DNA from: Mycobacterium sp. Root135
Lineage (GTDB): Bacteria > Actinomycetota > Actinomycetes > Mycobacteriales > Mycobacteriaceae
Reading direction: 5' to 3'
DNA length: 64,000 nt
NCBI RefSeq assembly: GCF_001426545.1
Contig: NZ_LMEZ01000001.1
Coordinates: 1,302,912-1,366,911, forward strand
A program made the position numbers and the translations under genes. Every line of letters begins with the position of its first letter. Within the stretch, counting starts at the first letter, position 1. This document shows, piece by piece, positions 25,459 to 35,859 of this stretch. Below the pieces are notes generated by a model. The model saw nothing but the letters and a program-made list of their open reading frames with translations, made no database searches and was not told the DNA's origin.

Positions 25459-26478
25459 ATGTCTGACTTGAGAATTGCCGTCCTCGGCGTCGGAATGATG
25501 GGTGCCGACCACGTCGCACGCATCGGTTCCAGAATCGCCGGTGCCCGGGTCACCGTCGTCAACGACTTCGTGACCGAGAAGGCCGAGCGGCTCGCCGCGA
25601 CCATCCCCGGCTGCCGCGCGGTCGCCGATCCCCTCGACGCGATCGCCGACGGAGACGTCGACGCCGTCATCCTCGCCACCCCCGGCACCACCCACGAGAA
25701 GCAGCTGCTCGCCTGCCTGGAACACGGCAAGCCGGTGATGTGCGAGAAGCCGCTGACCACCGACGTGGCGACGTCACTGGAGGTGGTCAAGCGCGAGGCC
25801 GAGCTCGGAAAGCGGTTGATCCAGGTCGGTTTCATGCGCCGCTTCGACGCCGAGTACGTGGCGCTGAAGGGACTGCTTGGCGGTGGCGAGCTCGGCACGC
25901 CACTGGTCATGCACTGCGTGCACCGCAATGCCGAGGTGCCGCCGAACTTCGACAGTTCGATGATCGTCAAGGACTCACTGGTGCACGAGGTGGACGTGAC
26001 GCGCTTTCTGTTCGACGAGGAGATCACCTCGATCCAGGTGATCAAGCCCGCCGCCAATCCCAATGCGCCCCAGGGTCTTCAAGATCCACAGATCGCCATC
26101 TTCCAGACCGCCTCCGGCAAGCACGTCGACGTCGAGGTGTTCGTCACCACCGGCGTCGCCTACGAAGTCCGCACCGAGGTCGTCGGCGAGCGTGGCAGCG
26201 CCATGATCGGTCTCGACGTCGGGTTGGTGCGCAAGAGCGCCCCGGGGCACTGGGGCGGTCAGATCACGCCCAGCTTCAAGGAACGGTTCGGCCCGGCCTA
26301 CGACGTGGAGATCCAACGCTGGGTCGACGCCGTCCGCTCCGGGGTGAACGTCGATGGCCCTGGCGCGTGGGACGGGTACGCCGCGGCGGCCGTGTGCGCG
26401 GCCGGCGTCGCCTCGCTCGAGTCGGGCCTGCCCGTCGCCGTGGAGATGGTGTCGCGCGACTCGATCACGGGCGCCTGA
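25459..26478 (+). CDS. iolG: Gfo/Idh/MocA oxidoreductase, inositol 2-dehydrogenase-like
   Basis: A 339-residue NAD(P)-dependent dehydrogenase. Rossmann motif GVGMMGADH at the N-terminus, the conserved EKP motif (MCEKPLTTD), and the catalytic Lys/Asp/His region (DSLVHEVDVTRFLF) fit IolG enzymes that oxidise myo-inositol to scyllo-inosose. An AGGAG-type ribosome site precedes the ATG. In an operon with the TIM-barrel gene and closed by a strong palindromic terminator. Scyllo-inositol or another polyol is an alternative substrate. Confidence 0.85.
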   Translation: MSDLRIAVLGVGMMGADHVARIGSRIAGARVTVVNDFVTEKAERLAATIPGCRAVADPLDAIADGDVDAVILATPGTTHEKQLLACLEHGKPVMCEKPLTTDVATSLEVVKREAELGKRLIQVGFMRRFDAEYVALKGLLGGGELGTPLVMHCVHRNAEVPPNFDSSMIVKDSLVHEVDVTRFLFDEEITSIQVIKPAANPNAPQGLQDPQIAIFQTASGKHVDVEVFVTTGVAYEVRTEVVGERGSAMIGLDVGLVRKSAPGHWGGQITPSFKERFGPAYDVEIQRWVDAVRSGVNVDGPGAWDGYAAAAVCAAGVASLESGLPVAVEMVSRDSITGA

Positions 26479-26486
26479 CCTCGAGA

Positions 26487-26506
26487 CCCCCCTGCTAGCA
26501 GGGGGG
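26487..26506 (+). terminator. Terminator palindrome after iolG-like gene
   Basis: A 20-nt perfect palindrome with arms CCCCCCTGCT, 8 nt after the stop. A strong GC hairpin with no U tract. Confidence 0.7.
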
Positions 26507-26561
26507 CGGGGCGGCGGCTAGCGGTGATTACAGCGCGGCGGCGGGCTCGAATGATGAGGGA

Positions 26562-27649
26562 ATGGCTGGAGATCGCTCCAAACCCGTGGTGAACTGGCGC
26601 GGCACCACGGTCACCCGGCGTTCGATTGTGGCCGGGCTCGGTGCCGTCGGCGCGTTCGTCGCCGTCGACCTCGGCTCCGTCGCATTCGCGAACGGGTGGG
26701 TCGGCGGCGGCGGTGCGTTCACCCGGCAGACGTTCATCGACGCGTTCCGCACCGTCTACGGCAATCATCCCGGCTTCCGCAAGAACCATGCCAAGGGCGT
26801 GGCCGTCACCGGCTACTTCGACGGCAACGGCAACGGGGCCGAGTTGTCGTCGGCCGCGGTCTTCGGCTCGGGACGGACGGTCGTGACGGGCCGGTTCTCG
26901 TTGGCCGGCGGCAACCCGTTCATGGCCGATGCGCCGTCGACTGGGCGCGGTCTCGGGTTGGCATTCGGCCTGCCAGGCCCCGGCCAATGGCGCACCGCCA
27001 TGCTGAATCTGCCTGTCTTTCCGGACAATACGCCACGCGGGTTCTACGACCGGACCCTGGCGTCGAAGACCGTCGCCGGCACCGGCAAGCCCGATCCCGC
27101 GGCGATGGCCACCTTCCTCGCCGAGCACCCGGAGACCGCGGCCGCGATGGCCGTCATCAAGAAGCACCCTCCGACAACGGGTTTCGCCGACAGCACCTTC
27201 TCGAGCCTGAACGCGTTCTTTCTCGTCGACGCCGCCGGCCACCGCACCCCGGTGCGGTGGTCGTTCCAGCCGATGCAAGCGGCGCTGCCCTCGAAGGCGG
27301 GTGACGACGGGCTGTTCGACGCGCTGGTTCGTCAACTGCGGGCGGGCCCACTCAGTTGGCGACTGCACCTGGTGGTCGGCGAACCGTCGGACCCGTTGAC
27401 GGACGCCACGCTGCCGTGGCCGCCCGACCGGCGGGTCGTCGACGCCGGAACACTCACCCTGACCGCTGCGGAGACCGAAGCGCCGGGCAACGCCCGCGAC
27501 GTCAACTTCGACCCCCTGGTCCTCCCGCCGGGCATCGAACCCACCGACGACCCGCTGCTGAGCGCCCGGTCCTCGGTGTACGCGGCGTCCTACCGGGCTC
27601 GCACCGGCGAACCGAAGTCGGCGTCAGCCATCCAGGTCGGAGACGTGTC

Positions 27650-27653
<4 letters not shown>
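26562..27653 (+). CDS. Catalase-related peroxidase (SrpA-like), Tat-exported
   Basis: A 363-residue catalase-superfamily protein shorter than true catalases. The N-terminus carries a twin-arginine-like signal (TTVTRRSIVAGLGAVGAF ending near AFA), so it is probably periplasmic. The family region HAKGVAVTGYFDGNG contains the distal His expected for haem catalysis, and the C-terminal LSARSSVYAASYRAR contains the proximal Tyr. It overlaps the cytochrome b561 gene by ATGA; this pairing suggests electron delivery from the membrane quinone pool to a periplasmic haem peroxidase. Confidence 0.85.
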
Positions 27654-29203
<1,550 letters not shown>

Positions 29204-29222
29204 GTGACAACGCGTGGCAGCA

Positions 29223-29238
29223 CAACCACTTGTGGTTG
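29223..29238. terminator. Inverted repeat CAACCAC-TT-GTGGTTG after the monooxygenase gene
   Basis: 7-bp arms around TT, beginning 12 nt beyond the stop of the leftward flavin monooxygenase. It could be a weak terminator or a regulatory palindrome in the nrdF promoter region. Confidence 0.4.
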
Positions 29239-29249
29239 GCGTGTCGTGG

Positions 29250-30764
29250 TCAGCGTCCGATGAATCGGTACTCCGAGCGCTTGAACCGCCTGGTCGCCAG
29301 CCAGTACTGCCAGGTCATGCCGCTCCACAGCACCCGGTTGACGCCGTGGGAGTCCAGGTACCAGCTGCGGCACCCCCCGGTGTTCCACACCGTCTTGGCC
29401 AGGCCGTCCTGCAGGTCGCCGTTGAACGCGTCTTGCGCGGCGCGTGTCGGCGCCACCGCCTGGGCACCGGACTTGTCGACCGCGGCGATCGCCTGGGCGA
29501 CGTACCGGATCTGGGCCTCGATCATGAACACCACCGAGTTGTGGCCGAGGCCGGTGTTGGGACCGAGCAGGAAGAACAAGTTCGGCATGTCGGCGACCGC
29601 CACGCCGCGGTGCGCCTCGACGCCCTCGCGGTTCCACCGGTCCACCAGGTCCTCGCCGCCGGGCCCGGTGACGTCGACGTAGGAGTACGAGTCGGTGACG
29701 TGGAAGCCGGTCGCGAACACCACCACGTCGACCGGGTGCTCCACGCCGTCGAACGTGACGATGCCGTCGCGCGTCATCCTCGTGATGCGTTCGGTGATCA
29801 CCTGGGTCTTGGGGTTGGCGATGCCGCGGTAGTAGGTGTCGGAGTTGAGGATTCGCTTGCACCCGGCCCGGTAGTCGGGAGTCAGCTTGCGGCGCAACGC
29901 CTTGTCCTTGACCGACCGTCGAATGTTCCACTTGCCAAGCAGCGCACCGATTCTGAGCAACTCGGGCTGCTTGGTCATGCCGAAGCCGACCACCTCGTGC
30001 AGCCAGTAGATCGCCACCCGCATCGCGGCCCTGGTACCGGGCACCTCGGTGAACGTCCGCCGCACCCATTCCGGCAGTGCGTTGTTGGGGCGCGGCATCA
30101 CCCATGGTGGCGTGCGTTGGTAGACCTGAAGTTCGGCGACGTCCTTGACGATCTCGGGGACGAGCTGGATGGCGCTGGCGCCGGTGCCGATGACGGCAAC
30201 CCGCTTGCCGGTGATGTCGACCGAGTGGTCCCACTGCGCGGAATGGAATGCGGCGCCGCTGAATTCGTCGGCGCCCTCGATCTCGGGGATCAGCGGGATG
30301 TGCAGCGCGCCGGCCCCCGAGACGAGGAACTGGGCGACGTACTCCTGCCCGTCGGCGGTGAACACGTGCCACCGCATCTCGGCGTCGTCCCACGTGGCCC
30401 GCTCGACCCGGGAGTTGAACCGGACGTACCGGCGCAAGCCGTACTTCTCGGCGACGCCCTTGAGGTAGTCGAAGATCTCGGGCTGCAGGGACCACATGTG
30501 GGTCCAGTCGGGCTTGGGCTCGAACGAGAAGGAGTACATGTGCGACGGGATGTCGCAGGCGCAGCCTGGGTAGGTGTTGTCCCGCCAGGTGCCGCCGATG
30601 TCGTCGGCCTTCTCGAGGATGACGAAGTCCTCGAAGCCGAAGCCCTGCTTCTGCAGCGCGATCGCCATCCCGAGGCCGGAGAAGCCACTGCCGATGATGA
30701 CGGCACGGGTGCGGACGGGGCTCTTCTGCGCCGCAACGGCGCCCGCCTCTTCGGCAATGGTCAT
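29250..30764 (-). CDS. Flavin-containing monooxygenase (Baeyer-Villiger type)
   Basis: A 504-residue FAD/NADPH monooxygenase matching the gene between nrdF2 and its TetR in M. tuberculosis (Rv3049c). FAD-binding motif GSGFSGLG near residue 25, a BVMO-like fingerprint FSGAAFHSAQWDH, NADPH-binding motif GTGASA, and the late conserved ATGFHVTD are all visible. The family oxidises ketones or heteroatoms; the substrate is unknown. It follows the TetR gene by 35 nt, suggesting co-transcription and control by it. Confidence 0.92.
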   Translation of the reverse strand: MTIAEEAGAVAAQKSPVRTRAVIIGSGFSGLGMAIALQKQGFGFEDFVILEKADDIGGTWRDNTYPGCACDIPSHMYSFSFEPKPDWTHMWSLQPEIFDYLKGVAEKYGLRRYVRFNSRVERATWDDAEMRWHVFTADGQEYVAQFLVSGAGALHIPLIPEIEGADEFSGAAFHSAQWDHSVDITGKRVAVIGTGASAIQLVPEIVKDVAELQVYQRTPPWVMPRPNNALPEWVRRTFTEVPGTRAAMRVAIYWLHEVVGFGMTKQPELLRIGALLGKWNIRRSVKDKALRRKLTPDYRAGCKRILNSDTYYRGIANPKTQVITERITRMTRDGIVTFDGVEHPVDVVVFATGFHVTDSYSYVDVTGPGGEDLVDRWNREGVEAHRGVAVADMPNLFFLLGPNTGLGHNSVVFMIEAQIRYVAQAIAAVDKSGAQAVAPTRAAQDAFNGDLQDGLAKTVWNTGGCRSWYLDSHGVNRVLWSGMTWQYWLATRRFKRSEYRFIGR

Positions 30765-30799
30765 GCCGCCACGATACCTGGGAACGCAGGTACCGGGTA

Positions 30800-31537
30800 T
30801 CAGGCCACAGTCTCGCGGCGGCGGACACCCTCGTGCAGCGGAAGGGCGGGATCGATCTTGATGCCGATCAGCTCACACGTGCCGTAGATGGCCGCCATCA
30901 TCATCGTCGTCATGTGCGCCACGAACTGCTCCGGCGGCATCCGTCGGGGGCTGTCCGGCCCGGGACCGAGCCACCACTCGGTGGCCGCCGCAGCGGAGCC
31001 GAACGTCGTGAACGCGGCCAATTCCATCGCCGCCCCGTCGAGTTCCATTTCGCGGAGTTCGTCGTTGAACATCGCAGCCATCGCCAAGGTGACGTCGCGC
31101 CCCTCGTTGAGGGCCCGCATCGCCTCGGTCTGCTCGGCGAATCGCCCCTGGATCAGGAACCGGCACACGTTGGGATGTTCGTCGACCAGGTGGACGTACT
31201 TCTCGACGCTGCGGAAGATCACCTCGCGGGCCGGATCGGTACCGACGTCGATCGCGGGAATGATGGCCGCCCACAACATGTCTCGCAGTCGCTCACCGAT
31301 CGCCTGGAACAGGTCGGCCTTGTCGGTGAAGTGCCGGTAGATCTTCGGCTTGGCGGTGCCCGCCTCTTCGGCGATCTCGCGCAGCGACAGCTCGGGACCG
31401 AGCTTGTCGATCGCGCGGAATGCCGCGTCGACGATCTCGGCGCGGACCTTCTTGCGATGCTCACGCCAACGCTCGCTACGGGCGTCGACCTTCACTCCCG
31501 GCGGGGTGCCCGGAACGGGCCGAGAGGGTCTGCGCAC
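30800..31537 (-). CDS. TetR family transcriptional regulator
   Basis: A 245-residue regulator corresponding to Rv3050c. HTH: LREIAEEAGTAKPKIYRHFTDKADLF. GTG start (VRRPSRPVPGTPP); the longer reading is unsupported. Upstream of, and in line with, the flavin monooxygenase, and divergent from the geranylgeranyl-reductase-family gene; the 131-nt divergent region should hold its operator. The ligand domain has no recognisable specificity. Confidence 0.88.
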   Translation of the reverse strand: MRRPSRPVPGTPPGVKVDARSERWREHRKKVRAEIVDAAFRAIDKLGPELSLREIAEEAGTAKPKIYRHFTDKADLFQAIGERLRDMLWAAIIPAIDVGTDPAREVIFRSVEKYVHLVDEHPNVCRFLIQGRFAEQTEAMRALNEGRDVTLAMAAMFNDELREMELDGAAMELAAFTTFGSAAAATEWWLGPGPDSPRRMPPEQFVAHMTTMMMAAIYGTCELIGIKIDPALPLHEGVRRRETVA

Positions 31538-31668
31538 GGACTCACTGTACAAGCTGAACGGTGCTGACCTGCCAAGACCGCGCCGTCGCCCCGCGCGCGG
31601 CACGTGTCAGCCGCCCCGCGCGGGTAGCATCTGGAGCCGATATACCCCAGCTATACGAGACGAGACTC

Positions 31669-32853
31669 ATGACGCAGCGGTACGACCTGGTGATTGCCGG
31701 CGGAGGGCCGTCCGGCGCCGCCGCAGCATGGCAGGCAGCCCAGACGGGTGCCAAGGTAGTCGTCCTGGACAAGGCCGAGTTCCCGCGCGACAAGCCGTGC
31801 GGCGACGGTTTGACCGCTCGCGCGGTCAGCTACCTCCAGAAGATGGGCCTCGCCGAGGAGGTCGACAAGTTCCACCGGGTCAACCGGGTGACGGTCTTCA
31901 GCCCGTCGCAGTGGGAGCTGTCGTTCCCGACCCGCCCCGGGATGCCGAACCACGGCTACGTCGCACCCCGGCCCGTCCTGGACACTTTGCTGCTTAAGCA
32001 CGCCGAGAACGCAGGCGCCGAGATCCGGCAGTCATGTGAGGTGACGGGTCCCGAGCTCGACGCCACCGGGCGCGTCGTCGGCGTAGTCCTCAAGGGCGGC
32101 GAGAAGGTCTACGGCGACGCGGTCATCGCGGCCGACGGCGCCTACTCCCCCATCAAGCGAGCCCTGAAGATCGACTCGGAGTACAACGGCTATTCGGCGA
32201 TCGCGATCCGCGCCGAGATGCCGGCCAACAAGCCAGACTCCGATTCCCTCGACATCTATCTCAACCTCAAGTTCAACGGCGACCAACTGCCGGGCTACGC
32301 GTGGGTGTTCCCGTTCGGTGGTGGCCGCATCAACATCGGCCTCGGCTACGTCAACAGCTACAAGGACTGGCAGAAGATCAACGCCACCCAGTTCATGGGC
32401 GAGTTCATGCAGACGCTGCCCCGCGAGTGGGGCCTGCCGCCGATCGAGGAGCTCAAGAAGGACAAGTTGGTGCGGGCCTGGCGGTTGCCGATGGGCTTCA
32501 CCGCGTGGCCGCCGTGGCGTCCGGGCGTCCTCTTCACCGGCGACTCGCTCGGTGCGGGCAAGCCGGCCTCGGGTGCGGGCATCTCGAAGGCGCTCGAATC
32601 AGGCCTCGCCGCGGGTGAGTGTGCGATCGCGGCCCTGACCAACGGTGGGCCGGACGACTTCACCAACTACGCGCAGCGGATGGAAGCCGCCTGGGGCAAG
32701 GAGTACCGGCGTGGCCGCTACTTCCACAAGCTCGCGGGCATCCCCGCCGTTGCGAACAACGGCATCAAGCTGATCGACAACGCGTTCTTCCGCGACCGCA
32801 TGCTCAAGTCGCTGTACAAGAAGGAACAGGGCCCGCAGCACAAGGTGAAGTAA
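31669..32853 (+). CDS. Geranylgeranyl reductase family FAD-dependent oxidoreductase
   Basis: A 394-residue flavoprotein of the GGR/digeranylgeranylglycerophospholipid reductase family. FAD motif GGGPSGAAAA at the N-terminus, the conserved KPCGDGLT, the substrate-pocket motif with YAWVFPFGGGRINIG, and GDSLGAGKPASGAGISKALESG. Related to mycobacterial menaquinone reductase MenJ, which saturates one isoprene unit, but here it is outside the menaquinone locus, so its lipid substrate is uncertain. Divergent from the TetR gene. Confidence 0.9.
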   Translation: MTQRYDLVIAGGGPSGAAAAWQAAQTGAKVVVLDKAEFPRDKPCGDGLTARAVSYLQKMGLAEEVDKFHRVNRVTVFSPSQWELSFPTRPGMPNHGYVAPRPVLDTLLLKHAENAGAEIRQSCEVTGPELDATGRVVGVVLKGGEKVYGDAVIAADGAYSPIKRALKIDSEYNGYSAIAIRAEMPANKPDSDSLDIYLNLKFNGDQLPGYAWVFPFGGGRINIGLGYVNSYKDWQKINATQFMGEFMQTLPREWGLPPIEELKKDKLVRAWRLPMGFTAWPPWRPGVLFTGDSLGAGKPASGAGISKALESGLAAGECAIAALTNGGPDDFTNYAQRMEAAWGKEYRRGRYFHKLAGIPAVANNGIKLIDNAFFRDRMLKSLYKKEQGPQHKVK

Positions 32854-32873
32854 GCCTGGGTCCGTCCCGCCGA

Positions 32874-32923
32874 GTGTGAATTTCACGACGCGACACTCCG
32901 ATGACGCGTCGCGGGAGTCACAC
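32874..32923. terminator. Convergent-gene hairpin (two stems with symmetric internal loop)
   Basis: Outer stem GTGTGA/TCACAC and inner stem GACGCG/CGCGTC separated by 7-nt strands, located between the convergent GGR-family and SDR genes. Its layout resembles the hairpin at 35792-35849. Likely bidirectional terminator. Confidence 0.55.
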
Positions 32924-32932
32924 CGCGACGCG

Positions 32933-33700
32933 TCAGAGGGCGGTGTAGCCGCCGTCGATGACGATCGACTGGCCGACGACGTACGCCGACGCGTCACTTA
33001 GCAGGTAGACCGCGAGCGGGCCGAGCTCGTGCGGCTCCCCCATCCGGCCCACCGGCGTGTGCGCCATCCACTCGGCGAATTGCTCCGGTGAGTTCCGCGG
33101 CACGCCGAGCGTCTGCTCCGATGCGAAGTAGCCCGGCGAGATCGAGTTGAGCCGGATTCCCAGCGGCAGCCACTCCACCGCGAGGCTCTTGGTCAGCATC
33201 GCGACGCCGGCCTTGGACGCGTTGTAGGCGGCCTGGTCTTGCGGGCGGTTCACCCGCAGGCTCGACATCGAGGCGATCGTGACGGCAGAGCCGGTCTGAC
33301 CGGCGTCGACCAGGCGCCGCGCGAATGCCCGGCACACCAGGAACGTCCCCGTCAGGTTGACGTCGACGATCCAACGGAACCGCTCGGGGGTGATGTCCAT
33401 GGCGCTGGTGGTGTCCGCCACCCCAGCCGCGTTGACCAAGGCGTCGACGACCCCCAGGCGATCGGCGACCTCGGCGAAGGCCGCCTCGACCGACGCCTCG
33501 TCGGTGACGTCGGCGGTTACCCCGACGACGTCGGTGCCGGTGGCGGCGCCCAGCTGGGCGTCCGCGTTGTGGACTTCGTCGCGCACGTCGAGGAGGGCGA
33601 CCCTGGCCCCCGCCCGGGCGACGGCCTCGGCCATCGCCAGGCCGAGGCCGCGCCCGCCTCCGGTCACCAGTGCCACGCGTCCTGCCAAAGTGGAGTCCAT
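32933..33700 (-). CDS. Short-chain dehydrogenase/reductase (FabG-like)
   Basis: A 255-residue classical SDR: nucleotide motif TGGGRGLG near residue 12, NAAG in ALVNAAGV, catalytic Ser in SMSSLRVN, and the YxxxK pair as YNASK, followed by the C-terminal GQSIVIDGGYT. Start set at MDSTLAG; a second ATG three codons upstream is also possible. The substrate cannot be inferred. Convergent with the GGR-family gene. Confidence 0.9.
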   Translation of the reverse strand: MDSTLAGRVALVTGGGRGLGLAMAEAVARAGARVALLDVRDEVHNADAQLGAATGTDVVGVTADVTDEASVEAAFAEVADRLGVVDALVNAAGVADTTSAMDITPERFRWIVDVNLTGTFLVCRAFARRLVDAGQTGSAVTIASMSSLRVNRPQDQAAYNASKAGVAMLTKSLAVEWLPLGIRLNSISPGYFASEQTLGVPRNSPEQFAEWMAHTPVGRMGEPHELGPLAVYLLSDASAYVVGQSIVIDGGYTAL

Positions 33701-33734
33701 TGAACCCATCTTGGCCGACGTGCCGTGGTACGGG

Positions 33735-34568
33735 CTACGCCGTGAACGCGTACTGCACGTTCTCCCCGACGGGCACGAAGCCGAGCCGCCGGTAGACCCC
33801 GTTGGACACCGGGTTGGCGTCGTCGGCGAACAGCACCACGTCACGCGCACCCCGACTCCAGGCCTGCCGCACCGCCTGCGCGGTGACCGCGGCGCCGTAG
33901 CCGTTGCCCCGGTGCTGCGGCGCGGTGTACACCGGACCGATCCGCGACATCCCCATCAGGCAACCGTGCACGCGAGCCATGGCGACCGGCTCACCGTCGA
34001 CGGTCCACAGCACCACCCGCCAGCCCGCGTCGGCGACATCGCGGAACACGCCGCGCCGGGCCGCTGGATCGGGCGTCGCGTCGAACGCCTCGACGAAGAA
34101 CGCGTCGAACCACCCGGCGAGCAGGTCGGTGTCATGGTCGTCGGCAACCCGCGGCTCACCGGCGACACCGACCGGTGGGACCAGGTCGCCGAGGCGGTAC
34201 AGCGTCTCCTCGAACGAGGTCGTGACGGTCGCGCCGGTGGCTTCAGCCCATGCTTGACTGAATGCCGCTGCGGTACTTGGTGTTCCGCGGATCGCGGGCA
34301 GATCGCTGCGCACGGGTGCGAGCGCGGCGGCCGACTCCTTGGCCAAGGTGGGCGGCAGCCCGTTGACCAGCAGCACCGAATCCCTCATCTGCAGAGCGGC
34401 GCCCACGGCACCGTCGCAGTCATGAGCGGCCAGCAGCAGGTGACCAGCCGGCCACGCGGAGGTGCGCAGGGTGGTCAGCTCGGTGGTGAACCGGACCGGG
34501 TCCCGGCGGTACACCCAGCGGGCCACCGGGCCGAAGCCGTCCGGCGTCGCGTACAGGTGAACGTTCAT
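33735..34568 (-). CDS. GNAT family N-acetyltransferase
   Basis: A 277-residue protein whose C-terminal half is a GNAT domain: the acetyl-CoA pyrophosphate loop QHRGNGYGAAVT, preceded by RIGPVYTAP, and the terminal block NPVSNGVYRRLGFVPVGE. The N-terminal half is a divergent, probably degenerate GNAT-like region. Such FR47-like two-domain proteins acetylate small amines or metabolites; acceptor unknown. Stand-alone gene between the SDR and the LysR-like gene. Confidence 0.87.
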   Translation of the reverse strand: MNVHLYATPDGFGPVARWVYRRDPVRFTTELTTLRTSAWPAGHLLLAAHDCDGAVGAALQMRDSVLLVNGLPPTLAKESAAALAPVRSDLPAIRGTPSTAAAFSQAWAEATGATVTTSFEETLYRLGDLVPPVGVAGEPRVADDHDTDLLAGWFDAFFVEAFDATPDPAARRGVFRDVADAGWRVVLWTVDGEPVAMARVHGCLMGMSRIGPVYTAPQHRGNGYGAAVTAQAVRQAWSRGARDVVLFADDANPVSNGVYRRLGFVPVGENVQYAFTA

Positions 34569-34635
34569 GCCTACGAGGGTGAAGCACTCGGCGCGCTAAT
34601 TCCACTGATTTATCGGCCGTTTGGCGCGCCGCGCG

Positions 34636-35358
34636 TCAGCCTCGACCGCGCTTGGTCGGACCCGGCTTGCGGGCAATCTTGCCGGCGGCGGCGCGCGCGG
34701 CCTGCTTGGCGAGCGTCTTCTCCCGCGCGGTGCGCTTCGGCGCCGGTTCGGCTTGCCCGCGCGACGAACTGGGTTTGCGGCCGCGCACGATGCCGATGAA
34801 CTCGGCCACCAATGCCGACTGCTCGCCCTCGGGGATGGCGAGGGCCACGGGACAGGTGGGCGCGTCGGCGATCGGGCGGTAGGTGAGGTCCTTGCGGTGG
34901 TGTAGCCGTGCCAGCGACTGTGGGACGACGAGCACTCCGACGCCGGCCGCCACCAGTTCCGTTGCGTCTTGTACGGTTTCGGGCCGGTGCTCGACCGGGA
35001 CGCCCGGCGGCGTCGGCCAGGTGACGACGTCGTCGAGCGGGCGAAGCACCGGCTCGCCGTCGAGGTCCGCCACGGTGACCGTGTCCGCGGCGGTGAGCAG
35101 GTGATCGGTCGGCACCACGACGACGGTCGTCTCGTCGTAGAGACCGATGAGGGCCACGCCGGACGTGTCGACCCGCGGCCGAAGCAACGCCACGTCCACG
35201 TCACCGGACCGCACAGCATCGACGGCGCCGGCCGCGTCGACGGTCTGCAGTTGCAACCGGATGTCGGGATGGCGGTCCGCCCAGGTTCGGGCCCACTTCG
35301 CAGGTGTCACACCGGGGACGTACCCCACTGTGAGCGAGGACGGCGAGGATGAAGCCAC
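34636..35358 (-). CDS. LysR substrate-binding-domain protein lacking the HTH, with basic tail
   Basis: A 240-residue protein beginning directly with the LysR effector domain (SLTVGYVPGVTPAKWARTW, VDVALLRPRVDTSGVAL, VVVPTDHLL, GVGVLVVPQSLA); there is no N-terminal winged HTH, and the 29 bp upstream cannot encode one. The last 40 residues are instead Lys/Arg/Ala-rich (TAREKTLAKQAARAAAGK and more), a histone-like tail that might bind nucleic acid. GTG start. Divergent from the DUF5997 gene with only 29 bp between them. Confidence 0.85.
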   Translation of the reverse strand: MASSSPSSLTVGYVPGVTPAKWARTWADRHPDIRLQLQTVDAAGAVDAVRSGDVDVALLRPRVDTSGVALIGLYDETTVVVVPTDHLLTAADTVTVADLDGEPVLRPLDDVVTWPTPPGVPVEHRPETVQDATELVAAGVGVLVVPQSLARLHHRKDLTYRPIADAPTCPVALAIPEGEQSALVAEFIGIVRGRKPSSSRGQAEPAPKRTAREKTLAKQAARAAAGKIARKPGPTKRGRG

Positions 35359-35374
35359 GGCCTCAGGCTACCGA

Positions 35375-35380
35375 TAGGCT
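35375..35380 (+). promoter_or_regulatory. Candidate -10 element for leaderless DUF5997 mRNA
   Basis: TAGGCT fits the actinobacterial TANNNT -10 pattern and ends 7 nt before the ATG, so transcription could start at or next to the start codon, as is common in mycobacteria. No Shine-Dalgarno is visible. Confidence 0.4.
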
Positions 35381-35387
35381 CTGCATC

Positions 35388-35774
35388 ATGAGCAGGCCGA
35401 ACGCGCAATCCATGAAACCCGCCACCGCGGCGAAGAAGCTCGACGTGTACCTGCCGGCGACGCCCGCGGAGTTCCAGGAGAACGCGATCACCCGGTCCGA
35501 GCTCGCCGCCCTGCAGGAGGATCCGCCGCAGTGGCTCAAGGATCTCCGCAAGAACGGGCCGCACCCGAAGAACTTGGTGGCCCTGAAGCTGGGTGTCTCG
35601 ATCGCCGGTCTGGCGCGCGGCGGCGTGACCGAGGCGCTCACCACCGAGCAGATCACCGCGCTGCTCGAGGAGAAGCCCGACTGGCTGGTCGCCGAACGCG
35701 AGAGCTTCCAGGCCGTGCTGCGCGAGGAGCGACGCGTGAAGGCGCTGCACGAGGATCAGGCGCGCGAGGGCTGA
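35388..35774 (+). CDS. DUF5997 family protein
   Basis: A 128-residue actinobacterial protein of unknown function: KKLDVYLPATPAEFQENAITRSELAAL, then PPQWLKDLRKNGPHPKNLVALKLGVSIAGLARGG. Helix-rich and soluble, with a C-terminal RxERRVKALHEDQAREG. The segment KLGVSIAGLAR resembles a short helix-turn-helix but is not conclusive. Divergent from the LysR-like gene; its mRNA may be leaderless. Confidence 0.85.
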   Translation: MSRPNAQSMKPATAAKKLDVYLPATPAEFQENAITRSELAALQEDPPQWLKDLRKNGPHPKNLVALKLGVSIAGLARGGVTEALTTEQITALLEEKPDWLVAERESFQAVLREERRVKALHEDQAREG

Positions 35775-35791
35775 TCCCAACTGGTCGACCC

Positions 35792-35849
35792 CCGAACGTG
35801 AAAATGGCGACGCAACTCGCGAGAGATGCGTCGCCAGATTCACTTTCGG
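35792..35849. terminator. Strong bidirectional terminator hairpin between DUF5997 gene and nrdE
   Basis: Long imperfect stem: CCGAA, GTGAA and TGGCGACGCA on the left pair with TGCGTCGCCA, TTCAC and TTCGG on the right, with single or double mismatches between blocks and a 12-nt loop. It lies between the stops of two convergent genes. Confidence 0.75.
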
Positions 35850-35859
35850 CGGTGGTGCG

